In this document: one piece after another, positions 47,671 to 59,408 of the stretch
How the letters are laid out: every line of letters starts with the position of its first letter
How positions within the stretch are numbered: position 1 is the first letter of the stretch
Origin: Pyrenopolyporus hunteri
Taxonomy: Eukaryota > Ascomycota > Sordariomycetes > Xylariales > Hypoxylaceae
Assembly: GCA_902806595.1 (NCBI GenBank)
Contig: CADCXC010000041.1
Coordinates: 124,001 to 188,000, forward strand
Direction: 5' to 3'
Length of the DNA stretch: 64,000 bases
Program-made: the position numbers and the translations under genes
Notes under the pieces: model-generated
Databases searched by the model: none
Told to the model about the DNA's origin: nothing
The model's input: the letters and a program-made list of their open reading frames with translations, nothing else

Positions 47671-49712
47671 CTAATTCCCCTCCTTCTCCATCCCACCAGC
47701 CTCCCGAACCCTAACCCTCAGCCCGCGGCCCTTGGGGAACGCGGCGAACCACTCGTGGTACGCGACCCAGTCCTCGTCCGCGGTGTCGTGCAGCCGCATG
47801 TCGAAGCCGGCGCGCGGCCCGAACAGGCGCGACACCGCCAGGTACGCGTCGATCGTGGCGAGCTCCATGCCCAGACACAGCCGCGTCCCGCGCCCCCACG
47901 GCTGCAGGTGCCGCCCCAGACGCCGGCGCTCCTCGGGCGAGGCCCAGCGCTCCGGGAAGAACGAGGCCGGGGAGGGGAATATGTTGGCGTCGTTGTGCGT
48001 GTCTTGTGTTGTGGTCGAGATGGTGGTCTAGGGGTGGAGTCCCCGTAATAGGGGGTTATGTTAGCTACCTATATACTTTACTCCGAATTCACCCAATTCT
48101 TTCCTCTCCACTCCGAGAAAAGGATAGGGGTATGGGGGGCTAGATGGGGAAGAGGCAAAGAGAGAGAAAGACAGAGAACGGCGGAGAAGGAAGGAGAAGA
48201 AGTTCAGCCCTAAGTCGGATCACACTTACACCCTTCGGAATGACCCAGCGGCCATACCTCAGATCCTGGTCCTCGCAGACCCTAGGCAACCGGCTCGGCG
48301 TCGGGTTCGCCAAGCGCAGGCCCTCGTTGACCACGCCCGTGATGTACGGGAGCTCGCGCAGGTCCGCGTAGGCCAGGGGGCCGCCCTTGGCCCGCTCCGC
48401 CGCGCCCAGCTCGTCCCGGAGCTTCCGCAGCTTGGCCGCGTCGCTCAGGAGGTGGCTCGCGACGCACACGAGCGTGGTGGCCGTGGTCTCGGTGCCGGCC
48501 ATGATGACGGACCGCGTCTCCGAGAATAGCCGCGGGAAGGTCTTCTCGTCCGCCGGCAGGTTCGACGCCATGAGCGTCTGCACCATGTCGTAGGGGCTCC
48601 CCGGCGCGGGCTCCGGCTTGTTCATCGAGCGCCGCACGCAGTTGGTCATGGTCTGCGATGGATGTCAGCTTTAGTTTCGGCGTCTGCTACGCGTCCATCT
48701 AAAGATTTACGCTTTCCGGAAGATGGGGTTTAAGAAATGGGTCCGAAAAAAGGGGGTGGAGGATAAGGGATAACTAAAGGGGCACAGTCGAACTACGCGG
48801 TTGCGACATACATCCTTCATCCACTTCACGCGGCCGAACGCCGGGTTTATCTTCATAGCGATGCTCTCCGGGAGGCTGTGCAGCAGGGGAAGCAGGAGGC
48901 CGAAGGTATGCCTGCTCCACATGCTCGTGCGCACGACCATCTTGACGCTGAGGTTGAACTCGCGGTCGAACGAGGGCTCGTCGAGGTGCCCGAAGGGGGC
49001 GCCGAACGCGAACCCGGTCGCGACGTCGGTAGCCAGGCAGCGGAAGGCGTCGCTCAGATTGACGATGGCTCCGCCGCTGCCTCCTTCGCTCGCGGCGGCG
49101 CGTAACCGCGCGCATAACTTGTCGACCTGCGCAACGATGGTGGGCATGTACCGCTGGATGTTGGCCGAGGCGAAGTACACCTGCAGCGGGCCCCGGCGCA
49201 GCTGGTGCAGCGCGTGCGACTCGGCCACGTTGGTGCTCGGGAACTTGCCGAAGAAGCGGAAGTAGAACCACCGCGGCTTCGACGCCTTGGACGAGTACTT
49301 GTACACCGCGTTCCAGTCCGGGTCCGCGATGTGCACCTCCCGCGGGTTGATGCGGACGATGGGACCTGTGTTTCCCATGGACGTGTTAGCGAGTCGATTC
49401 TGTTAGGAGTCTAGCCGTGAAGCCTCGGAATTGAGGGGGGGCAGGGTAGAGCGATGAAAAGGGGTTACTACCGTAGCGCTGGTGCATCTTCTCAATCTCG
49501 ACCCAATATCGCCCGCCTCCATCTTTGATGCATTGATAATATGCCTCGTATAATCCCGTGGAAGCAGCCAGGACCGGCCCTGGGAATCTAGCTAGGGGGT
49601 GGATGGTGAGTCTGTAGAGGACGACGGACAGGATCGTGATGGGTAATAGAAGCAAAAAACCTACGAGCAGGTATGAGCCGCTCAGCCCGTACTGCGGCCA
49701 CAATGAAATCAT
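47671..49712 (-). CDS. Cytochrome P450 monooxygenase (CYP58-like)
   Basis: Membrane-anchored haem monooxygenase of the fungal endoplasmic reticulum. Four exons (49712-49472, 49365-48812, 48652-48230, 48027-47671) join in frame to 524 residues. An N-terminal hydrophobic anchor (about 12-35) precedes HPLARFPGP. Exon junctions rebuild HQRYGPIVRINPREVHI. The I-helix oxygen-binding motif is AGTETT (317-322), ExxR is Glu375-Arg378, and the haem loop is WGRGTRLCLG with Cys457. The first position of FxxGxRxCxG is Trp (450) rather than Phe. The N-terminal half recalls trichodiene-oxygenase/CYP58-type enzymes. It is strongly GC-rich in third positions compared with its surroundings. The substrate is unknown. 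Confidence 0.9.
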
Positions 49713-50985
49713 CTTGGAAGAGATCCCGAGTTTGAATGTCTCGTAGGAGAGGGGGGCCGGGAAGCCTTTCCTAGAGGCGAGTTGGTGTAGTTCAACGTTT
49801 TATGTAGCATCGTACGGGCCGAGTCACCACCAACTCGGGGCATCATGGGGCATCTCGTGATGGCATGTGCTCCGTAATATGCTCTGTAATACGCAGCGCA
49901 GATCCTCATCCATTGGCTCAAACTCATTATTACATCCAGATCACTACGTAGTCTACCTACTTCTTCGATCTGCTCTCGGCCCTCTATTTATCTTCGTGAA
50001 CCCTTCTGCTGCCGATTCATACGTAAGTCACACCCAATCCCGTGCAGTTTGTGAATAAGGTTTTCGGTATTATAGGATGCTGGTGAGTATAAAAGGAGTC
50101 GGAGGCGGCTTACGCGTACCACATTATAAAATCGCCTGGGATTGTCTTCGTGGTCCGCAAGAGCCGGAATTTTCAGGGGTAGAGATGAGCGTTGAATGTG
50201 ATTGGCCTCTCTATTATAGATATGTTCGCATCTATTATATGACCACGAAGAACATGCGCGTCTTAGCGATTCACAAGGCATCCCCTCGTCCACTATGCTC
50301 TACACATCAATTAAATATTATAGGAATCTTTAACAAGCCGTGGTATTGTAGGAGTGCTGTTGGAATTTGTCAATCTCAGGAAGCCGAACGCCCGGGCTTC
50401 CCCTATAAGTTCATGCCACTAGCCCAATTTGAAAACAAGGTTCTGGGGACAGAGCTTACGAGGTCAGACTTGCCGCCTCCCACACATTAGAGATGCGTCC
50501 ATCACGAATCATGTATGTAGAAGGACGTGACGTACCTATGTACCACAAATTCGAAGATCCTATAACTTTTGGGAGCCCCTTGCCACAGTTCTTCGAGAAA
50601 AGAGGCGTCTATATGAAGTTGGCGAATGCGTTTGCCCGGGGCTTATGTGGCCGTCTTCTTGTAGCGGAGTGATAACCATTAATCATAGTATATGCGGCTA
50701 TTCAAAATAATACGGTGAATAATTTGGTTCTTGTTCGTATGCAAACGCATTGCCTCGAGATGCTTTCCTATGTCCATGATGGTATTTAAGTACCACCTGT
50801 GATCGTCCTGGGTATTTCCTCCTTCCCTGCCGCATAGGTTAAATGCCGAGCAACACAATCATGGCTCAAAGTATCATAAACGGATATATGACTTTTTGAA
50901 CCACCGCCTTCCTCCTTCTGTGAATAATGCGCGTCGTCGTTCTTTATTTGATTTGCTCTTCCGTACGGATGTATATCCTGTTCGC
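49713..50985. other. Intergenic between P450 and methyltransferase
   Basis: About 1.27 kb with the probable P450 promoter at its left end. The 137-codon plus-strand frame at 50077-50490 has no motif and is not called. Confidence 0.45.
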
Positions 50986-53031
50986 TCAACCTGCGCCCCA
51001 GCCTTCCGGTTTCCGAGCGTAGACGTACCGGCACCTCATGTAGCTGTGGACCCTCCTGTTGGTCAGCTCCCTCCGCATCTTTGCTAGGAACTCGTCGTAG
51101 CCTGGTGAATTTTCGCCCATAACCATATTCCATGGAAAAAGTGTGTAGCCTACGGATACGAAGCCCATGTCAGCAGTATCGTAGAAGGGTTGCGATATAT
51201 TGCAACCTACCTTCGAGGTCGTTGAGCATGGTTAGCTGAACATACTGCCCAACGTCTGACATCCTTCTATCAGTCGGCCAAGGGCCCAGGGGGAGCTATA
51301 TTTTCATGTTTAAGTCAGCTCTTCCACACTTCCAACGAAAGGTGCGGTTCGCGTGCAATTGCAGGGATATAGAATCCGTGATAGAAGATAGCCCACCCTC
51401 TTCTCCATAGAGGAATTGGATGGAGGAAAGCAGGGCACAAAAATTCCGGAAGACGTTTGCGACCCCTTCCCTCCTCTCGGCGTATACTAGTGAAATAAAC
51501 TTGTGATGCTAACCTTGTAATCGCATATGTTTATATCCTGGAAACCGGCCGCCCGCAACGCATTCTCTTGGACATTATCGGTGATAGGCTGAAACGACAT
51601 GCCCACCTTTGGCCCTACGCCGAGATACAACGGATTCCATATGGTCTTGAACACGCTGTTGGGGGAGATGCTTCCGTCGTCGCTGAGGATTTGGACTTCC
51701 GTCTCGCCACTCTGAACCCAGCCGCCCGGTCTAAGCACGCGGTATGCTTGCCGCATCAGTTCGTCCCAATCGGGGATTGCGCCGAATAGGTACCGCATGT
51801 GCACGAAGTCGAAGGTGTTCTCGGTCCAAGTCCATTGTTGCGTGCAGTCTTCCAGCTCGAATCTGACGTTCGGCGGCACCCATAGGGGTTGCGTGGGCGA
51901 GAGATCGGTCCCGATTATCTGCGCATTCGGATATTGCTCTGCAAAATCACTGCTCGAGATGTCGTATGAGTTATAGAACTGGAATTATACAGATGCGGAA
52001 AGGGCTCGATAGGGGGTAAAAGAATAGGTTAGGGGGGGATTGGTTAGAAGATCGTCTAAGTTATCGCGTTACATACATGGCCCATATCCCTAGATTAAGG
52101 GGTTAGACACTCGAAAAAAAACTGGTAAGGGGAAAGAGATTACCTGATCCGGTTCCTATATCTAGCACGTTCTAATATGGAGAGACTATTAGCGTCTTTT
52201 ACTCCTAGTTTATAAATTGGTGATAGGCGGCGAAGGAGGTCAACGAACTTGTATGGTGTCTGGTATTGGTGCGATGAAGAGCCTATCTTCTAATAACAGG
52301 GTAAGGTAATGGTGACTGTAAGAGCAGGCAAATTATGTCAGCTAGGCGGATGCATGAAGATGGGTTGACCGTGGTGCATTATGGCTATTTGCCGTAAATC
52401 TCATTGCCTAAGCACCTTCGGTTGGATCAAGTTGACATATGAAATTTGGGGCGTGAAGCCGCACGTACGTGATGTCCATAGACTGGAGCTGCTGCTCGTC
52501 ATTTGGCGCAAAGTAGATGGTGTTGTGTCTTTCGCTGTGATATGTCCGCCCCTGGATCGTTCGATACTCCAAGATGCTCGTCGCGATGGAAGCGCGACTA
52601 CTCGCACTACCGACAAGTGTTAATAGTAGGAACCGAGATAGGCAATTCATCTCGCCGCTATGGCACGCGTTTACTTGACCGGTAGGGTATACGTAAGTTA
52701 CGGAAAGAGGAAAATTAAGTCAACTAACATATCTGATCCTATCGCCGAATCCCTATCTCTATCATCATCGTACTGATACTCCTGCGAGTTTAGAAGTGTT
52801 AGAAACTGTTTTTACTCTGGTGATTACAGGCATCATTATATGACCTGTCATCAGGAGCGGCCGTCACGGATCTGTTGGCGGTAATATTAACCCCCCACTA
52901 CCCCGGATACGGATAGTACCTCATACCTCGTCTTCTGAGTCTGGCTCGGGTATAAGTTCCGCTTGTTCGGGAGGCTTCAGCGGACTAGAGCCGCTGGATC
53001 TGGCGCTAGCGGGTCTCCGGCCGTCTGTCAT
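50986..53031 (-). CDS. SAM-dependent methyltransferase (LaeA/TdiE-like), nine exons
   Basis: Class I methyltransferase, 362 residues. Exons: 53031-52927, 52781-52729, 52606-52469, 52315-52249, 52171-52144, 52089-52077, 51949-51514, 51295-51211, 51149-50986; summed length 1089 nt is in frame. The disordered acidic N terminus (PEPDSEDE, then Asp/Arg-rich) is typical of fungal LaeA-like proteins. SILEYRTIQGRTYHS and FAPNDEQQLQSMDITHHY precede motif I, VLDIGTGSGIWAIDFAEQYP (about 123-142). Then come IIGTDLSP, DFVHMRYLFGAIPDW and VLRPGGWVQSGE. The C-terminal PLGPWPTDRRMSDVGQYVQL and ARKPEG close the domain. Exons of 28 and 13 nt split motif I. It may methylate a metabolite or regulate metabolism; the P450 is its same-strand neighbour. 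Confidence 0.88.
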
Positions 53032-54618
53032 GGTGTTTTTGCACTAAGGCTCGGGTCAGTGTTCAGCTTCCGCCTCAAGCGAGAGAACAACGTCCCAACA
53101 CGTGAGAACGGAGAGGATGAATGTGATCTTACTAACAACCGAACTTTAATATTTAATAGCCCGCGAATGAAAGCCGGAGAGGCGGAGGGTTAGACATTCA
53201 TGTGTACTCCTTACGACGAGGCTAGAGAAAGGGAAAGCAGGACGGGATTTGAGGATGGATGGAGAATTTCACTCTGTCTGGTAGACTGGGATTCGAGATA
53301 TGAAGAGGAATGAATTGTATGAGATCGAGTCTCCCCTCTCGCTACTGACGAGAATGTGCCCGTCTTGATCTTCGCTGGGATTTTGGCCAATTAGAAACTG
53401 TCGTGAAAAAGGGTACATGGCTCCCCACCAAGTTTTCGCGTACGATCCAAGTACCGCGACTATTGCGGGCTACATGGGAGGCAGCGTAAATTTGGCCACG
53501 GTCGCGGGTATCGTCTGTTATGCCTGGGCGCTACGGATCTAGTGGACCGACAGGGTGGTAAGTCTCGTTCCTAAAATTCGCAAGCCCGTCCCAATGGACC
53601 GTCAACGGTAGATAGTGTCCCGGAATGATGGGATAGTCTCGAGGCGGTCAGCAGAGCGCCGTTACATCGATTACCCATATGTATTTAAGGGATAGGGGTA
53701 AAGAAATGCAAAGCATCTTTAAAGTGATATTGAGCACGTCGGCCAATCACGCGTATAAGGCCCAGGGGGGTAGGGAGCAGCTCATTGGTTGGCCCCGTCT
53801 GATGGTATTGATCGTCCTGGCCTGTAAGGTGACATCTCACGCCTCCAACCTGCCGAACACCCCCCATGTCTGATTGTCTGATAATGTTGATGGCCGATAT
53901 ATTTGGGGGGCGGGCTGGTTGAAGTTACCAACATATCGGCTCCAAGTTGCCCAGGTGGATGCGACGGTCAACGGCACAGTATGGCGTTGGACGGACATCA
54001 TCCCGTTAAACCAGGTTTTTGGTAAATTATCCGGGGACGGTTCCTTTTATCTCGTCTGCGACGGAGGACGATAATCTGTAATAATCTGCAATCCGCCGTC
54101 TTCGACTTCACACGACATACCCGAGGTGGGGGAGGGATATTTCCTGTTGCGGACGATACCTGTCGGGCCAAATTGGTCAAATCGATTTTTGGTCGGTCTA
54201 CCCCATCTGCAAGCAAGTCTGGACCAGTTGGTGAATGGTCAATTGGACGGTTAGATCCATGTAGGTAGTACGTAAGTAGGGAGACTGGGAGATAGGTGAA
54301 GAGGTAGTAGTAGTGGTGTACGGTTTAAGATAGGAAATACTTCGCAGAACCCTCTCCATTTTTATTGGCGCGGGTCCCACTTCAAAGAATACATTTTACT
54401 TAATAATGCTCCTACCTGGGCTAGTTTCTTAGGGCTGCCAGGTTAGGTTAAGTTATACCTCCTGTAGTAACCCGTAGCTTAACATAGCATTACCTAAGAC
54501 TTGCCCTGTCTGATTGCGATTAACCCTGGACACTTCGTACCAGCAGCGCGGTTTAGAACGGGCGGTTGCGTCAACCTCTTAGAAGGTGCTAGGTACCTGG
54601 GTAGGGTGCATACCTACA
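53032..54618. other. Intergenic, about 1.6 kb
   Basis: Upstream region of the methyltransferase, then DNA without convincing frames (short ones at 53679-53873 and 53874-54074 lack motifs). Ends at the TA flank of the second inverted-repeat element. Confidence 0.45.
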
Positions 54619-55298
54619 TACCACAGCGGCAACCGGTAAGTGTAGACAACGGTTGTATATTTAAAAACGATTTCTTAATAACATAAATTTAGTTGGACGG
54701 CAATCGTTTTTCCTACGGTAACGATTTTTTATGTAAAATAGAAATAATTTTCTAAGTTTTTTTTTTTTTTTTTTTTTTACGTTATTATAGTTACGAAACG
54801 ACTATATACGTAATTACCTACTTAAATATCTAAGTAAATATTTAAATATTTAAAATATTTTACTTTATAAAAATTTAAAAATTTAAAAAGAAATTTAAAA
54901 ATTTAAAAATTTAAAAACTTAGAAAAAAACTTAAAAAAAAATTTAAAAACTTAAAAACTTAAAAAAAAACCTAAAAACCTAAAAACCTAAAAACCTAAAA
55001 ACTTAAAAACCTAAAAACCTAAAAAATTAAAAACTTAAAGATTTAAAACTAAAAAAAAACTTAGAAAAAAACTTAGAAATATTTTAAAAAAAAAAAAAAA
55101 AAAATCGAACGTAAAATTAAAAAATAATTTCTTTATATATTATATTATTACATAATATTTACGCGTCGTAATATTAAAAATAAAAATAAAAAACGTATAA
55201 AATAATAAGAAATTATTTCTTAAAAAATAACGTTTTTTATAGCCAACGTTTTCTAGGTATATAATCGTTTTTCATTCCCATAATTTGCCGCTACGGTA
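54619..55298. mobile_element. AT-rich MITE-like element, copy B
   Basis: Same orientation and layout as the element at 22048-22708. TA-flanked ends CCACAGCGGCAA and, on the other strand, CCGTAGCGGCAA form imperfect inverted repeats that continue into a shared AT-rich arm. The T-run and 8-bp tandem array are present, here as AAAAACCT and AAAAACTT units. Many positions that are C or G here are T or A in copy A, and a few the other way, so both copies have lost GC. No ORF. Confidence 0.7.
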
Positions 55299-55890
55299 CC
55301 TATATACAGGCCTCACGTGCAATTATAGTCAATCGTTGGCTATCGTGCTGCTGGTACTATTAATTCCGGGTACCTACAATTTGCGGCGGATGATCTCTTT
55401 GGGTACGGTACTTATTAACACACAACAGGTCTCTCCCTATGGTCTCGTCGCCGTCTAGCTTTACCGGAACACATCGTCAACGCAGGAGGGTGACCCTCAA
55501 AGTCCTTAGGTACTGGGTAGGTAGGTAGGTATGCATTCCTCCAACATTAAGTTCCACGAATGTCTGGTAGCCTACCAAAAGTAACTAGGTACATACATGT
55601 TAGGCGGCCTGCTTAGGGCGGACTTGCTAGCATCCCTATGTATTTTAAGCAAATACGCCGCTTCTAAGGCTCTATCATGATGATTATCCGTGGGAATACG
55701 CAAATGGGGAGTACTTGGGAAAAGACGGGGTCTAATTGGATATGTTCTTTTCGTCGTGGGAATAACTCCGCCATTTTCGAAACACCCAATCCGGCTGACT
55801 GTTTGTCCAGGCAGTAAATGATTAATAGTGTACATTGCTCATGCCTCAAACTCCTCTTCTATGGTTTCCATTATTTCTTAGCCCCGCCCT
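55299..55890. other. Intergenic, about 0.6 kb
   Basis: Between the element and the 3' end of PDB1. TAGG tract near 55511-55530. An 87-codon minus-strand frame at 55572-55835 has no motif. Confidence 0.5.
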
Positions 55891-57111
55891 TCATACACGT
55901 AGCACCTTCGCGGCAAAATTCTCGATCAGCTTCTCGTTCGGGAAGCTCATCTCTTCTAGGCCTTGGGCGTACGGCGTGGGAACTTCGGCGCCGGTGATTC
56001 GCTGTGCGGGGGCATCTAGGTAGTCGAAGGCATATTCCATGGTCACGGCCAGGATCTCGGAGCCGATACCAGCGAAGGGGAATCCGGACTCGACGGAGAT
56101 CAGTCGGTGAGTCTTCTTGACCGACTGGACGATGGTCTCCACATCCAGGGGCTTAACCGACCGCAAGTTGATGACCTCGACGTCCACACCATACTTCTTC
56201 TTCAGAGCCTCAGCGGCGACCATGCACTGACCGACGGTACGGGAGAGCGAGACAAGAGTGAGGTCCTTGCCCTGACGTTCGATCTTGGCCTTGCCGAACG
56301 GAAGGACGAAGTCGTCCTTTTGCGCGGCCTCGGACATAGGGAAAGACACACCGTACATGAGCTCGTTCTCGAGAACGACGACGGGGTTAGGATCACGGAT
56401 GGCAGCCTTCAGGAGGCCCTTGGCGTCTTCGGCAGACCAGGGGGAGACGACCTTGAGACCGGGGATCGAACCGTACCAGGCGCTGTAGTCCTGAGAGTGC
56501 TGGGCCGCGACACCGGCGGCGAAGCCGTTGGGGCCACGGAAGGTGACGTTACAGGGCTGAATGCCGCCGGACATGTATAGCGTCTTGGCGGCACTGTTGA
56601 CGATTTGGTCGATAGCTTGCATGGCGAAGTTGAACGTCATGAACTCGCACTAGACGTTATAAGGCCAACCCATTGGTCAGTCGATGTTCTTTTTCAACAC
56701 CCGCAAACGGGGGGTATCGTAGGCGTTTGCAATTCTACTCACGATAGGAGCCAAACCACTTAGCGCAGCACCGACGGCCAAACCACAGAAACCACTTTCG
56801 GTAATCGGCGTGTCGATAACTCTCTTCTCTCCAAAGCGGTCTAACAGACCCTTCGTGACCTTGTACGCGCCATTGTACTGGGCAACCTCCTCGCCGAGAA
56901 TGAAGACCTTCTCGTTGGCTTCGAGCTCCTCGGCCATGGCCTCGTTGAGGGCTTCGCGAACGGTGTATTCCTTAGTACCCTTTACATCGGCGAACGTTCT
57001 TCGTTGGGAGACGGCGAAGGAAGCGGGAGTGAACCGGGTAAGAGCTCGGGGGGTTGCGGCGGTGCGCGCGGAAGCGGCTAATCTAGCCGCCGGACGAAGG
57101 TATCGCGACAT
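55891..57111 (-). CDS. PDB1: Pyruvate dehydrogenase E1 component subunit beta, mitochondrial
   Basis: Beta subunit of the thiamine-diphosphate E1 enzyme of the mitochondrial pyruvate dehydrogenase complex. Two exons (57111-56743 and 56649-55891) encode 375 residues, the usual length. The start at 57111 opens an Arg/Ala-rich presequence (MSRYLRPAARLAASART) with a likely cleavage near RRTFAD. Conserved segments: TVREALNEAMAEELE, FILGEEVAQYNGAYKVT, RVIDTPITESGFCGLAVGAA, the exon junction LAPICEFMTFNFAMQAIDQI, RGPNG near GVAAQHSQDYSAWY, then PGLKVVSPWSAEDAKGLL and EVINLRSVKPLD. A housekeeping gene; the promoter should lie in the pyrimidine/purine-biased DNA just upstream. Confidence 0.97.
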
Positions 57112-58140
57112 GGCGAGAGGGAGAGGAGGGGTTGAATGTGGAAACGAAATCTGAACTCCCGGCCGACTAGAGATAAACACGGTTGTAGTTGTGGTCTGTG
57201 ACAATGTGGCTGGCAACGGCGATAGAGGAGGAGGAGGTGGTGGTGGTTGCGAGCACAAGAGGCGTTTGGAGAGCGGTTTTTTACCGTAAGCCCTTTTTTT
57301 TGGAGTTGGCCGTCGATTGGCGTTTTGGCTCCCAACTTTTTTTTTTCCTTTCCTTTTTTCGGATGGAATAGGAACAGCTTGTTGAGGGCGAGATAACGCG
57401 CTAAACCCGATTCGGACTGGTCCCCTCTGGTTGTCGCAGGAACTTATCGGAGCTTTCAAATCTCTACCTAAGATCCTTTATCAAAGTGATGGGAACCCGT
57501 CAAGTACCTCTTAGGTAGGTACCTAGGTATATATGGTGCTGATTCATCAACCTTGGTTATCCTTGGTAAATAGTAGAGGACCAACCGTTCAATGAAAATA
57601 CCAGGTAGGTAAGGCTTTGGATCAATTATTTTTACTAAATCGCAAATGCGTAAAGTACCTACAATGAAAGAATTACATTTCCATCCCACGAACTCTTCTC
57701 GACGAAGAGGTACTTCTCTCTTTCCCCACGACTGCCGAATCAACGCCACGGCGGACGCAATTTGGGGGTAATCCGCATATTATCCATCAAGGCAAACCCA
57801 GGTACATTGGAAGAGATTACAGGCTTAGGTAAGTACCCAGCAAGTAGACGGGTTAACTTACGAAACTACACGGGTTCTAACGATAAAAGTCTTGTCTAAT
57901 TTGCGTACTCTATTATTAACGATGCTTAATATATGCCATGAAAGCTCGCACTTCGAGGTGTGCCTCACTATCATATATACAGGAGTCGAGGCCACGCCCG
58001 AAATGCAACCTCTCTGCAACCTCGTGAGCAATTTATGCTATTAAACAGGTCCTAGCATTACGTCTTCATTCATTACTGTGCTCATAAGCACTTTGTTCGA
58101 AAATTCTCGACCCCCTAAGAATGCATCAAGTCGTCAACGC
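57112..58140. other. Intergenic between PDB1 and ERG6
   Basis: About 1 kb. The first 350 bp, next to the PDB1 start, have strong strand-biased purine/pyrimidine runs (GAGGAGGAGG, T runs) as in fungal core promoters. The remainder is AT-leaning with TAGG tracts. Confidence 0.5.
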
Positions 58141-59408
58141 TCACTGCTCCGGCTTCTTCCCAACCATCAGGTACATCGGCGTAAAGAGATGCTTTGCACC
58201 ACCAGCGACCAAGCAGTCGCCAGCACGGGCCAAGCTATCAGCCGTCTTCTTCGTACCCGCCGGCGCCAGCCTAGTCATTTCTAGAAAAGCGGCAAAGTTG
58301 TGCGCCAATGCACGACCCCACCATGTCATACGCGCGATGGTAAATACGTCGAATACCGACTGCATATACTTCCAATCACCGGCAAGAGGCCAGTACCAGG
58401 GGATAGGGTCAGGGCGGTCCGCAAGGTCCTCGTGGTGTAGTAGTTCAAAGCCTGCAACCTTCATGGCTTCAAGGCCTTCCGAGATCTTGACCATGTTTGA
58501 GATACCATCACCCTGCTCGATACCGAGGCGGATCTCCCGATGCTCGAGGTTATTGTTGTCGTAGTCTTCCGTCATGAGCCATTCGTAGACGCCAAAGACG
58601 CCACCAGGCTTAAGTACTCGGAAAATCTCGCTGTAGACGCCCTCAAGTTTGGGCGCGTGCACCGTAGCCTCGATGGCGTAGACAGCGTCGAAGCTGTTGT
58701 CAGGGAAGTCCATTTGCTATTAAGGGTTAGGCCACATACTACAAGAAGGCAACGGGGCTGACACTCACCATAAAGTCGCCCTTCACAAATGTTAGCTGGT
58801 TCGAGAGACCGTCCTTTTCGGCGTAGTGTGTAGCACGCTGGATCTGGTAGTCGTTGTTGTTCAGGCCTGTGATATGGCAGCCTGTGAACTTGGCGATCTC
58901 TCGGGCGGGGCCGCCAACACCGCAACCAACATCCAGTACCCTCATACCCTCCTTGATGCCGATCTGATGCGCGAGGTAGTGTTCGTGCCGAGCGATCGCC
59001 TGGTAGAAGTTCTCGCCGAGGGAGTACCGGCAGAAATGGAAGGACTGGCCCCAACCATACTCATAGAAGTCGGTTGCGAGGTTATAGTAACTGTGAAACG
59101 TGGGTAAGTAACTATGGATAGAGGTAGAACGGCGGTGTGTGTGTGCGGACGTACTGTCTCGTCAGCGTAGCGTATTCAGCTGTTCGCTTCGCCCGATCTT
59201 CCTCGGTCTCGTCTTTGGCGTCCTTGTTGTCCCAGTGCTTGAAGTACTCGTCAACAGCGGCCTTTTGCGCATCGGTGCCCTTGCCACCCTTTCCTATCAT
59301 AGCGCGGAACCCTCCTTTCACCTGGGCTGTGTTGCCGTGCATGGCCTTGTTAAAGGCAGCATCGCGCGCCCTGTCCTGCTTCTCGAGCTCGATCTTAGAC
59401 GGTGCCAT
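58141..59408 (-). CDS. ERG6: Sterol 24-C-methyltransferase
   Basis: Ergosterol-pathway enzyme that transfers a methyl from SAM to C-24 of zymosterol-type sterols, at the ER or lipid droplets. Three exons (59408-59155, 59090-58769, 58716-58141) encode 383 residues. N terminus RDAAFNKAMHGNTAQ and AVDEYFKHWD; the first junction rebuilds TRHYYNLATDFYEYGWGQSFHF. SAM motif I is VLDVGCGVGGPAREIA (about 136-151), followed by GLNNNDYQI and VKGDFM. Sterol-binding signatures are YAIEATVHAP and the C-terminal SMT domain (WYWPLAGDW, FTPMYLMVGKK). No feature suggests damage. Same strand as PDB1, about 1 kb away; independent housekeeping genes. Confidence 0.97.

Noticed and set aside
47703..47720. Telomere-like CCCTAACCCT string
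   Set aside because: It lies inside the last P450 exon and encodes the continuous C-terminal residues; two units only, so coincidence.
50077..50490. 137-codon frame between P450 and methyltransferase
   Set aside because: No recognisable motif or coding bias.
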